From Limousia pullorum (lineage in GTDB: Bacteria; Bacillota; Clostridia; Oscillospirales; Acutalibacteraceae), in the NCBI GenBank assembly GCA_018714545.1, contig DVNG01000023.1, positions 1-20,715 of the forward strand: a stretch of 20,715 nucleotides of DNA. The letters run 5' to 3'. Position 1 is the stretch's first letter, and each line of letters opens with the position of its first letter. This document shows positions 6,781 to 13,244 of the stretch, piece by piece. Under the pieces are notes generated by a model. It saw only the letters and a program-made list of their open reading frames with translations. It ran no database searches and was not told the DNA's origin. The position numbers and the translations under genes are program-made.

Positions 6781-7437
6781 ATGAGTAAAATAATAATCAT
6801 ATATGGACATTACGGCTGCGGAAAGACAAACTTGTCCTTGAATTTGGCTATAGATTTGGCTTTAAAAGGCGAAAAGGTCACCATTGCAGATATGGACGTG
6901 GTAAACCCTTATTTTCGCAGCGGAGATTACAAAGATTTACTTGCAAAATACGGAATAGACATTGTTGCCAGCGACTTTTCCCATACAAATCTTGATTTGC
7001 CGTCAATTCCGGCTACAATGTATTCCATATTTGTAAGAGAGGGAACAGTGATTATCGATGTGGGAGGAGATGACGCAGGAGCCTACGCTCTGGGACGTTT
7101 TTCCTCGAAGATTAAGGAAGCAGGCTACGAGGCTTATTATGTGGTCAACGGCAAGAGAACGCTTACGACAACCCCGGAAGAGGCTGTGGAGATTTTAAGA
7201 GAAATCGAAAGTGCTTCATCATTGCCGGCAACCGGGGTGATAAACAACACCCACCTTCAGAACTTTACCACATCTGAAATAATTAAAGAGGGATATGAGT
7301 TTGCAAAGAAAACGGCAGAGCTTCTGTCTTTGCCCCTTGTTGCCACCACTTATCCCAAAGAGTATGTTAATGAAAATAAATTAGAGGCGGTGGGCAGGCT
7401 TGTTCCTGTAGAGGTGCTTGTAAAGCCTCCCTTTTGA
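6781..7437 (+). CDS. P-loop NTPase (ParA/MinD/CobQ-like) associated with 2-oxoacid oxidoreductase genes
   Basis: 218 residues. The P-loop is GHYGCGKTN (residues ~9-17) after a beta strand. It is followed by ADMDVVNPYFRSGDY (switch I-like, the Asp-rich strand of SIMIBI NTPases) and VIIDVGGDDAGA (Walker B/switch II). The order and spacing match the MinD/ParA/Mrp class. However, the signature lysine of the deviant Walker A (KGGxGKT) is replaced (GHYGCGKT), so classical ParA behaviour is not assured. It sits 22 bases before the ferredoxin subunit gene in the same direction, and I recall similar NTPases next to vor/kor clusters in Clostridia. A role in cluster assembly or complex maturation is a guess. 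The function is not established. Confidence 0.85.
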   Translation: MSKIIIIYGHYGCGKTNLSLNLAIDLALKGEKVTIADMDVVNPYFRSGDYKDLLAKYGIDIVASDFSHTNLDLPSIPATMYSIFVREGTVIIDVGGDDAGAYALGRFSSKIKEAGYEAYYVVNGKRTLTTTPEEAVEILREIESASSLPATGVINNTHLQNFTTSEIIKEGYEFAKKTAELLSLPLVATTYPKEYVNENKLEAVGRLVPVEVLVKPPF

Positions 7438-7459
7438 CCTTTTTAAGGAGATGTGAACA

Positions 7460-7666
7460 ATGGCAAGAATTATCATCAATCAAGATGGCTGCAAAGGCTG
7501 TGAGATGTGCGTAAACGCATGTCCCAGACATATAATCGCCCTTGATAAAGAGAAGATAAACGCAAAGGGTTACCACCCGGCAAAGCTTCTCGATGAAGAA
7601 AAGTGCACCGGCTGCTGCTCCTGTGCAATGATGTGCCCGGACTGCATGATAGTTGTGGAGAGATAA
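7460..7666 (+). CDS. 2x[4Fe-4S] ferredoxin, delta subunit of 2-oxoacid:ferredoxin oxidoreductase
   Basis: 68 residues with two complete CxxCxxCxxxCP clusters, CKGCEMCVNACP (residues ~11-22) and CTGCCSCAMMCP (residues ~48-59), the pattern of bacterial-type ferredoxins. An AAGGAG Shine-Dalgarno lies upstream. In VOR/KOR enzymes this subunit passes electrons from the thiamine-diphosphate centre to free ferredoxin. The order delta-alpha-beta-gamma is the usual one for these operons. The alpha subunit starts 47 bases downstream with no terminator between. Confidence 0.92.
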   Translation: MARIIINQDGCKGCEMCVNACPRHIIALDKEKINAKGYHPAKLLDEEKCTGCCSCAMMCPDCMIVVER

Positions 7667-7713
7667 GGGAACATCACCACTATATTTTTGGATTAAGAAA
7701 GGAAATGAGTTGA

Positions 7714-8775
7714 ATGTCCGAAAGATTTCTTATGAAGGGCAACGAAGCGCTGGCAGAAGCCGCAATACGTGCGGGCTGTAAGCACTTTTTCGGATACCCA
7801 ATAACACCTCAGACAGAGCTTGCGGCTTATATGTCAAAAAGAATGCCCAAAATAGGAGGAACATACCTCCAGGCAGAGTCAGAACTTGCCGCAGCAAATA
7901 TGGTTCTCGGCGCATCTGCCGCCGGTGTAAGAGCGATGACCTCTTCATCTTCACCGGGAATAAGCCTTAAAACAGAGGCTATTTCTTACATGGCAGGTTC
8001 AGATGTTCCTGCACTTATTATAAATGTTCAGAGAGGCGGCCCGGGTCTTGGCGGTATTCAGCCTTCACAGGCTGACTATTGGCAGGCAACAAAGGCAACC
8101 GGCCACGGCGATTTCCAGATTCTCGTTTTCGCCCCTGCAACAGTTCAGGAAATGGTTGACCTTGTAAGCGACGCCTTTGATATGGCTGATAAATACAGAA
8201 TGCCTGCAATGATTTTGGCAGACGGTATGCTTGGTCAGATGATGGAGCCTGTTGAGTTTAAGGATGAGGGAGAAAAGGTTCTTCCTGAAAGACCTTGGGC
8301 TGCAAGCGGTCATCAGAACAAGAGAAAACACAATGTTGTAAACTCACTTTATCTCACACCACAGGCACTTGAAAGCCTCGTTGTGGAGAGATTTGAAAGA
8401 TATGAAAAGATTAAAGCCACAGAGCAGAAAGCTTCCGAGTATCTCACAGAGGACGCAGACATCATCCTTGTAGCTTTCGGCGCATCCGCCCGTGTTGCTC
8501 ACAGTGCGGTTGACATGGCAAGAGCACAGGGTATAAAGGCAGGTCTTATCAGACCTATCACACTTTGGCCTTTCCCGACAGACTGTTTGAAGAAAGCCGC
8601 AAAGACAGCAAAGGGATTCTTGTCTGTAGAAATGAACATGGGACAGATGGTAGACGACGTAAAGCTTGCCATTGATTGTTCCCGTCCGGTAGAATTCTTT
8701 GGCAGAACAGGCGGAGTTATCCCAACGCCAAACGAAATTCTTGAGAAAATCATTAAATTCGGAGGTGAGCTGTAA
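7714..8775 (+). CDS. vorB: 2-oxoacid (3-methyl-2-oxobutanoate type):ferredoxin oxidoreductase, alpha subunit VorB
   Basis: 353 residues, matching stand-alone alpha subunits. It holds the pyruvate:ferredoxin oxidoreductase domain I signature: KGNEALAEAAIRAGC at the N-terminus, FGYPITPQTE (TPP-facing loop), AESELAAANMVLGASAAG and TSSSSPGISLK. Domain II (transketolase C-terminal-like) runs from about residue 245 with ILVAFGASARVAH and GLIRPITLWPFP. The family oxidatively decarboxylates branched-chain 2-oxoacids (also 2-oxoglutarate or 2-oxobutyrate in relatives) to acyl-CoA, reducing ferredoxin. Substrate choice cannot be read from the sequence with certainty; the VorB label rests on overall resemblance. 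Its TAA stop shares one base with the ATG of the next gene (TAATG), indicating translational coupling. Confidence 0.92.
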   Translation: MSERFLMKGNEALAEAAIRAGCKHFFGYPITPQTELAAYMSKRMPKIGGTYLQAESELAAANMVLGASAAGVRAMTSSSSPGISLKTEAISYMAGSDVPALIINVQRGGPGLGGIQPSQADYWQATKATGHGDFQILVFAPATVQEMVDLVSDAFDMADKYRMPAMILADGMLGQMMEPVEFKDEGEKVLPERPWAASGHQNKRKHNVVNSLYLTPQALESLVVERFERYEKIKATEQKASEYLTEDADIILVAFGASARVAHSAVDMARAQGIKAGLIRPITLWPFPTDCLKKAAKTAKGFLSVEMNMGQMVDDVKLAIDCSRPVEFFGRTGGVIPTPNEILEKIIKFGGEL

Positions 8776-9530
8776 TGGCTGTTGTATTTGAAAGACCACA
8801 CGCCCTTGCAGACGTTCCTATGCACTACTGCCCGGGTTGTACTCACGGTATAGTACATAGATTGGTTGCAGAGGTAATAGACGAACTGGGTGTAGAGGGT
8901 AATGCTGTAGGCGTTGCCTCCGTTGGCTGCTCAGTTATGAGCTATGACTATTTTAACTGCGACATGGTTCAGGCTCCTCACGGAAGAGCTCCGGCTGTTG
9001 CCACAGGTATTAAGAGAGCAAAGCCTGAAAACGTAGTATTCACATATCAGGGCGACGGCGACCTTGCCGCAATCGGAACTGCTGAAACAATCCACAGTGC
9101 AACAAGAGGAGAGAACATAACAGTTATCTTCATCAACAATGCAATCTACGGCATGACCGGCGGCCAGATGGCACCTACAACACTTCCTAACATGGTTACA
9201 CAGACCACACCATACGGACGTGACGTAAATACAGCAGGTTATCCTATAAGAGTATGTGAGATGCTTTCAACACTTGACGGTGTAGCACTTGCACAGAGAG
9301 TTACTGTTGACTGTGTTAAAAACGTAATCAACGCCAAAAAGGCTATCAAAAAGGCTTTCCAGAATCAGATAGAGGGAAAAGGTTTCTCAATAGTAGAGGT
9401 TGTTTCAACCTGTCCTACAAACTGGGGTATGTCTCCGTTTGAGGCAATTCAGTGGCTCAGAGATAATATGCTTCCTTACTATCCTTTGGGAGTTTATAAA
9501 GACGAAACAAAGGGGGACAGACTGAAATGA
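8775..9530 (+). CDS. 2-oxoacid:ferredoxin oxidoreductase, beta (thiamine diphosphate) subunit
   Basis: 251 residues, usual for the VOR/KOR beta subunit. It begins with the HYCPGCTHGIVHRL motif that contacts the cofactor. The thiamine-diphosphate/Mg site is visible as YQGDGDLAAIG with the downstream NNAIYGMTGGQMAPT. VGCSVMSYDYF and the APHGRAPAVATGIK segment are typical of the family. It catalyses decarboxylation of the 2-oxoacid and acyl transfer to CoA with the alpha subunit. The ribosome-binding site (GGAGGTGA, 8761-8768) is inside the 3' end of vorB. The gene overlaps the gamma gene by the four bases ATGA (9527-9530). In KOR nomenclature it is KorB. Confidence 0.93.
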   Translation: MAVVFERPHALADVPMHYCPGCTHGIVHRLVAEVIDELGVEGNAVGVASVGCSVMSYDYFNCDMVQAPHGRAPAVATGIKRAKPENVVFTYQGDGDLAAIGTAETIHSATRGENITVIFINNAIYGMTGGQMAPTTLPNMVTQTTPYGRDVNTAGYPIRVCEMLSTLDGVALAQRVTVDCVKNVINAKKAIKKAFQNQIEGKGFSIVEVVSTCPTNWGMSPFEAIQWLRDNMLPYYPLGVYKDETKGDRLK

Positions 9531-10063
9531 GCAGAGATTTCAACATGGTCCTTGCCGGCTTCGGAGGACAGGGAATTTTGTTTGCCGGAAAGGTAATCGC
9601 TTACGGCGGACTTAACGATGGAAAAGAGATTTCATGGCTTCCTTCCTACGGTCCTGAAATGAGAGGCGGCACAGCAAACTGCAGCGTATGTATTTCAGAC
9701 AAGACAATCGGTTCACCCCTTGTTGTAATACCTGATGTTTTGATTGCTTTGAACCTCCCTTCCTTTGAAAAGTTCATCGACACAGTAAAGCCGGGCGGAA
9801 CAGTAATCATCGACAGCTTCCTTATCAATAAAAAGGTAGAGCGTGAAGATGTAAACGTATTCTATGTTCCGGCAACAAAGCTTGCTGAGGAAAACGGAAT
9901 TAAAGGTCTTGCAAATATTATCCTTGTAGGTAAGCTCTTTAAAGAAACAGGCTTCTGCACAGAAGAGGCTCTTTATAAAGCTATCGAAAAGTGCGTTCCT
10001 GCAAGAAAAGCAAATATGCTTGAGTTTAATAAAAAAGCTATAGAAATAGGAATGAATTCCTGA
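9527..10063 (+). CDS. 2-oxoacid:ferredoxin oxidoreductase, gamma subunit
   Basis: 178 residues, standard length for POR/KOR gamma subunits. Family hallmarks are AGFGGQGILFAGK at the N-terminus, SWLPSYGPEMRGGTANC (CoA-side loop with the conserved RGG) and PDVLIALN followed by VKPGGTVIIDS. The subunit helps build the CoA site. It completes the four-subunit enzyme and is the last gene of the operon; a strong hairpin terminator follows 12 bases after the stop. Confidence 0.93.
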   Translation: MSRDFNMVLAGFGGQGILFAGKVIAYGGLNDGKEISWLPSYGPEMRGGTANCSVCISDKTIGSPLVVIPDVLIALNLPSFEKFIDTVKPGGTVIIDSFLINKKVEREDVNVFYVPATKLAEENGIKGLANIILVGKLFKETGFCTEEALYKAIEKCVPARKANMLEFNKKAIEIGMNS

Positions 10064-10075
10064 TTATTAAAAAAT

Positions 10076-10112
10076 AACCGCTTTGACAGATTTTTCTGCC
10101 AAAGCGGTTTTC
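10076..10112. terminator. Bidirectional intrinsic terminator between vor operon and DUF1540 gene
   Basis: AACCGCTTTG (10076-10085) pairs perfectly with CAAAGCGGTT (10100-10109), with an inner CAGA/TCTG helix and TTTT loop. It is followed by TTTTC on the plus strand and preceded by an A-run (T-run on the minus strand), so it can serve both convergent genes. Confidence 0.88.
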
Positions 10113-10141
10113 TTATGGGACTATAATCTCAAGGTTTGGGA

Positions 10142-10327
10142 TTATTTCTGCTTCTTCATAACGAAGCTCTGACAGTCAACGCACTGGCACTGTGTAGGAT
10201 TAGCCTCGTGTGTGCCGATTGTAACGCAGTTGAGTGTGCAGTAATTCTCTGATGGGTTGTGGTTTTCGCAGTTTGATACTGTGCATTTAATGCACTGGTT
10301 TGAGTGACAATTACAATTGTTGTTCAT
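10142..10327 (-). CDS. Cysteine-rich DUF1540 protein
   Basis: 61 residues from the ATG at 10327 (minus strand). The GTG nine bases upstream forms part of the AGAGGTG Shine-Dalgarno, so the ATG is preferred. Ten of 61 residues are Cys. The segment CIKCTVSNCENHNPSENYC followed by TIGTHEA and CVDCQSF matches the DUF1540 pattern (C..C, a spacer, then a short strand and a final CxSF). The family is common in spore-forming Clostridia; its function is unknown to me, though the Cys arrangement suggests metal binding. It is convergent with the vor operon and divergent from the next gene. Confidence 0.85.
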   Translation of the reverse strand: MNNNCNCHSNQCIKCTVSNCENHNPSENYCTLNCVTIGTHEANPTQCQCVDCQSFVMKKQK

Positions 10328-10541
10328 TTTTTTCACCTCTGAAATATTTAGCGGAAATCTATATCAATTTTCAAAGGTCAAAATCGCTTTCATTACCGCC
10401 GTTGTGAAAGGCGCTTTTGACTTTTGCGGACGCTTTGTCCGAATATATTATTGCACCTTTACAGATTTTTATTATAAAAAATTAAATGAAAATTTTAACA
10501 TTATTTTGTTCAGCTGTATAAAATATGTAGAGGTGAATTTT

Positions 10542-10874
10542 ATGGTATACATGTTTTTATACATCATAATAGGCGTGTTTGCGGTTGTGGGAATTGTAAA
10601 TCTCATAACAGAACTGGTGCACTGGATTTTTGATTATAAAAAGGAAACAAAAACATTTCTTATGACTCCGGTCAAAGGTAAAAGACCGGATGCGGAATTT
10701 ATGCTGAGAAGCCTTGCGTCAAAGGTTAAGTGGATGGGAAAATTCAGACCCACAAGGGTTATCTGCCTTGACTGCGGAGTGGATGAGGAAACAAAAAACA
10801 TATGCCTTGCAGTGTGCAGGGAATATCCATTTATGGAGTACATGACCAAAGAAGAATTTGAAGAAATATTGTAA
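10542..10874 (+). CDS. Membrane-anchored protein of unknown function
   Basis: 110 residues from ATG 10542, preceded by AGAGGTG (10529-10535); the frame is open from 10317, but upstream codons lack a ribosome-binding site and are of low-complexity AT-rich type. Residues ~3-28 form one hydrophobic helix with few charges (FLYIIIGVFAVVGIVNLI), then a basic stretch (residues 31-47) suggests the C-terminal part lies in the cytosol. That part (RPTRVICLDCGVDEETKNIC) looks like a short alpha/beta fold with a Cys pair at 75 and 78. I recognise no family. It is flanked by a 214-base divergent intergenic region and by a terminator, so it is probably monocistronic. A weak TTAACA/TATAAA pair lies at 10495-10522, too close to be sure. 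Confidence 0.75.
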   Translation: MVYMFLYIIIGVFAVVGIVNLITELVHWIFDYKKETKTFLMTPVKGKRPDAEFMLRSLASKVKWMGKFRPTRVICLDCGVDEETKNICLAVCREYPFMEYMTKEEFEEIL

Positions 10875-10890
10875 TTTTCTAAAATCTCAG

Positions 10891-10929
10891 AGCCTTCCCG
10901 TCAGGAAGGCTCAATTCTTAATTTTTTTG
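10891..10929 (+). terminator. Intrinsic terminator before murT
   Basis: Perfect 9-bp stem GAGCCTTCC/GGAAGGCTC (10891-10899 with 10905-10913), 5-base loop, followed by AATTCTTAATTTTTTT. The T-run is slightly displaced but the hairpin is strong. Confidence 0.75.
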
Positions 10930-10937
10930 TGAAAATC

Positions 10938-10966
10938 TGTTCAAAAGCTCTTAAAAGTGATATAAT
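10938..10966 (+). promoter_or_regulatory. Promoter of murT-gatD (extended -10)
   Basis: Perfect TATAAT at 10961-10966 preceded by TGA (extended -10, TGnTATAAT). The -35 is poor (TGTTCA at 10938-10943, 17-base spacer), which an extended -10 can compensate for. It lies 49 bases before the murT ATG. Confidence 0.65.
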
Positions 10967-11015
10967 AAAATTTAATGACTGTTAAAACAAATAAGTCTTA
11001 TGGGAGCAGATTGTT

Positions 11016-12344
11016 ATGAGAAAATTTTTAGCTATACTGGTTTGCAAACTTTCCAGATTTGCAGGCAAGCTGTTGGGAAAAGGCAGCAGTATGCCGGGAA
11101 AGCTTGCTCTTAAAGTTTGTCCGAATATATTGGGAAAAATATCCCTGCCTAAATACATAATTGCAGTTACAGGAAGCAACGGAAAAACCTCAACTGTTGA
11201 GATGATTGCTCATGTAATGGAGGATGCAGGACTGAACATCGCCTACAACAAAGAGGGTTCTAACCAGATTGAGGGCGTAACAACCTTTATTTTGAACAAC
11301 TGTACAATGGGAGGAAAGTTCAAAAAGGATTATATACTTATTGAGTCGGACGAGAGATATGCAAAATACACCTTTAAGCATTTTTCACCAACACATTATG
11401 TTATAGTAAACCTGTATAGGGACCAGCTTACAAGAAACGGACACCCTCTTTGGGTTTATGACGCTATAAAGGAAAGTATTCCGGAAAGCACAAAGCTTAT
11501 CCTTAATGCCGACGACCCTCTTATAAGCACATTCGGAGAGGGAAGAAAAAATGTTGTATGGTATGGAATGGACAACCTTTCCACAGATACAAACGAGAGC
11601 ACAGGGGTTTACGACGACGGAAAATACTGTCCTATCTGCGGCGGAAAGCTCAGCTATGATTACAGACATTTTAATCATATAGGAAGCTTTAGCTGTGAAA
11701 AATGCGGATTTAAAAAGCATAACACAAACTACACAGTTACAGCCGCTGACCTTGAAGAAGGCGTTGTGGAGATAGACGGCAGCACAGAGATTGGTTTGGC
11801 ATTTACCGGAATTTACAATGTTTATAATATTTTGGCGGCTTATGCGGCTTGCTGTACAGTTGGAATTGATAAAAATCAAATAAGTACAAGCCTTAATAAT
11901 TTTGTCCTGAAAAACGGCAGAATAGTTAGATTTAAGCTGGGTGACAGAACAGGAGTTTTGCTGGCTTCAAAGCACGAAAACTCCATAAGCTACGAGCAGT
12001 CCTTAACCTATGCCGCCACAAGAAAAACTCCCGGAGATGTTGTGGTGATTGTGGACAGAATAAGCCGTAAATATTACACAGGCGACACCAGCTGGTTGTG
12101 GGATATAAACTTTGATATTTTAAATTCCGACAGTGTAAATAAAATCTATCTTATGGGACTTTATTGCAGTGACTTGGAGCTTCGTTTTTCATATACAAAT
12201 ATACCGAAAGATAAAATCAAGGTGTTCAGCGACATTCACGCAGGTATTGAGGAACTGAGAAACGGCGGAAAAGAAGAAATCTATGTTGTTACATGTTTCT
12301 CTGACAAGGAAAAATTCCTTTCAGAAACCACTATGTTGCAGTAA
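11016..12344 (+). CDS. murT: Lipid II isoglutaminyl synthase subunit MurT
   Basis: 442 residues, as expected for MurT. Mur-ligase-like protein that, with GatD, amidates the D-Glu of lipid II to D-isoglutamine. The ATP site is VTGSNGKTST (P-loop, residues ~51-60). NKEGSNQIEGVTT, ESDER and NLYRDQLTRNG follow the Mur-ligase central-domain pattern. The MurT-specific zinc ribbon is present with Cys205, Cys208, Cys227 and Cys230. The C-terminal DUF1727 domain includes the conserved TGDTSWLWD (Asp357), the aspartate described in S. aureus MurT as contributing to the joint active site with GatD. Thirteen bases separate it from gatD. The subunit appears intact, in contrast with its partner. Confidence 0.94.
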   Translation: MRKFLAILVCKLSRFAGKLLGKGSSMPGKLALKVCPNILGKISLPKYIIAVTGSNGKTSTVEMIAHVMEDAGLNIAYNKEGSNQIEGVTTFILNNCTMGGKFKKDYILIESDERYAKYTFKHFSPTHYVIVNLYRDQLTRNGHPLWVYDAIKESIPESTKLILNADDPLISTFGEGRKNVVWYGMDNLSTDTNESTGVYDDGKYCPICGGKLSYDYRHFNHIGSFSCEKCGFKKHNTNYTVTAADLEEGVVEIDGSTEIGLAFTGIYNVYNILAAYAACCTVGIDKNQISTSLNNFVLKNGRIVRFKLGDRTGVLLASKHENSISYEQSLTYAATRKTPGDVVVIVDRISRKYYTGDTSWLWDINFDILNSDSVNKIYLMGLYCSDLELRFSYTNIPKDKIKVFSDIHAGIEELRNGGKEEIYVVTCFSDKEKFLSETTMLQ

Positions 12345-12357
12345 GGGGGTATCAGAA

Positions 12358-13164
12358 ATGGCAAAAGAAAAAATCAGAATTTTGCATCTCTACTATGGTA
12401 TAATGAATCTGTATGGAGAATACGCAAACCTCCTTTCTCTGAAAAGATTTACAGAGGAAAAAACAGGTATTGAATGTGAGATAATATCATCGGAAAATAT
12501 GTCTGAGGCTATGCCCCTGGACTATGATATGATATATGTGGGAGCAGGAACCGAAAAGGCTCAAAAAAGAGCTTTGGCAGATATGGTTCCCAATGCTCAG
12601 GAGCTTAAAAAAGTGGCAGACAGAGGAACAGTTATTTTGTTTACCGGAAACGCCTTTGAGATGTTGGGTAAAAGGATAAAAAGCGCAAAAGGAGAAGAAT
12701 ACCAGTGTCTTGGTTTCTTCGACTTTGAAACAGAGGAAACCGCCAGAAGAATTACAGGTGACGCAGTCTGTGAAAATGTATTTTCCGAGAAGCTTACATT
12801 TTGCAAAGAGCTTAAAGACCTGCTTGCAGATAATCTCACAATCGGTTTTGTAAATAAATGTACAAATATTAAATGGGAAGAAAATCATCAGCAGTCATTT
12901 AAAATGCTTTTAGGCGTCGGAGATGACAACACAAAGTCCTTTGACGGTGTTTTTGAGGGCAATATTTTCGGAACTCATTTGATAGGCCCTCTTATGATAA
13001 AAAATCCCCATATGCTTAAATTCTTTGCGTGGAAAATTTTGAAAAACAGGGAGGAAGAGCTTTTGGCTCAAAAGGTGCTGACAGCGGATACACCCCTTGA
13101 AAGCAAGGCCTATCTCATAAGCGTAAATGAGCTTAAAAACAGAATTTCTCAGGAGAATAACTGA
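12358..13164 (+). CDS. gatD: GatD-like glutamine amidotransferase subunit, catalytic Cys and His missing
   Basis: 268 residues from ATG 12358 (AAGGGGG upstream); the frame is open from 12283 inside murT but without reason to start earlier. GatD-type features are HLYYGIMNLYGEYANLLSLKR at the N-terminus and FGTHLIGPLMIKNPH near the C-terminus. In active GatD the nucleophile elbow reads roughly ICGGYQLLG (S. aureus Cys94) and the His motif GTYLHGP (His189). Here the elbow reads LFTGNAFEMLG, so Gly97 stands at the Cys position, and GTHLIGP puts Ile209 at the His position, with a His two residues earlier (207). The subunit therefore seems unable to hydrolyse glutamine in the usual way. It may keep a structural role while MurT uses free ammonia. 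The identity as the MurT partner is sure from context. Confidence 0.9.
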   Translation: MAKEKIRILHLYYGIMNLYGEYANLLSLKRFTEEKTGIECEIISSENMSEAMPLDYDMIYVGAGTEKAQKRALADMVPNAQELKKVADRGTVILFTGNAFEMLGKRIKSAKGEEYQCLGFFDFETEETARRITGDAVCENVFSEKLTFCKELKDLLADNLTIGFVNKCTNIKWEENHQQSFKMLLGVGDDNTKSFDGVFEGNIFGTHLIGPLMIKNPHMLKFFAWKILKNREEELLAQKVLTADTPLESKAYLISVNELKNRISQENN

Positions 13165-13244
13165 TATTAAAATAAAAAAGAGTGATATATTTGACAGAAG
13201 ATATGTTTAGCCGTCCAAATGGTGAACAAAAGGGCGGTTCTTCA

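Noticed and set aside
8421..8432. The 12-mer AGAGCAGAAAGC at 4509-4520 (cotJC side of the junction) recurs inside vorB, which could hint at a second att core.
   Set aside because: Both copies encode Glu-Gln-Lys-Ala with the common codons in this genome, the flanks do not match, and vorB is intact; chance is the simplest explanation.
10317..10541. N-terminal extension of the 110-residue membrane protein across the divergent intergenic region.
   Set aside because: The extension overlaps the DUF1540 start region, has no ribosome-binding site, and the ATG at 10542 has a clear one.
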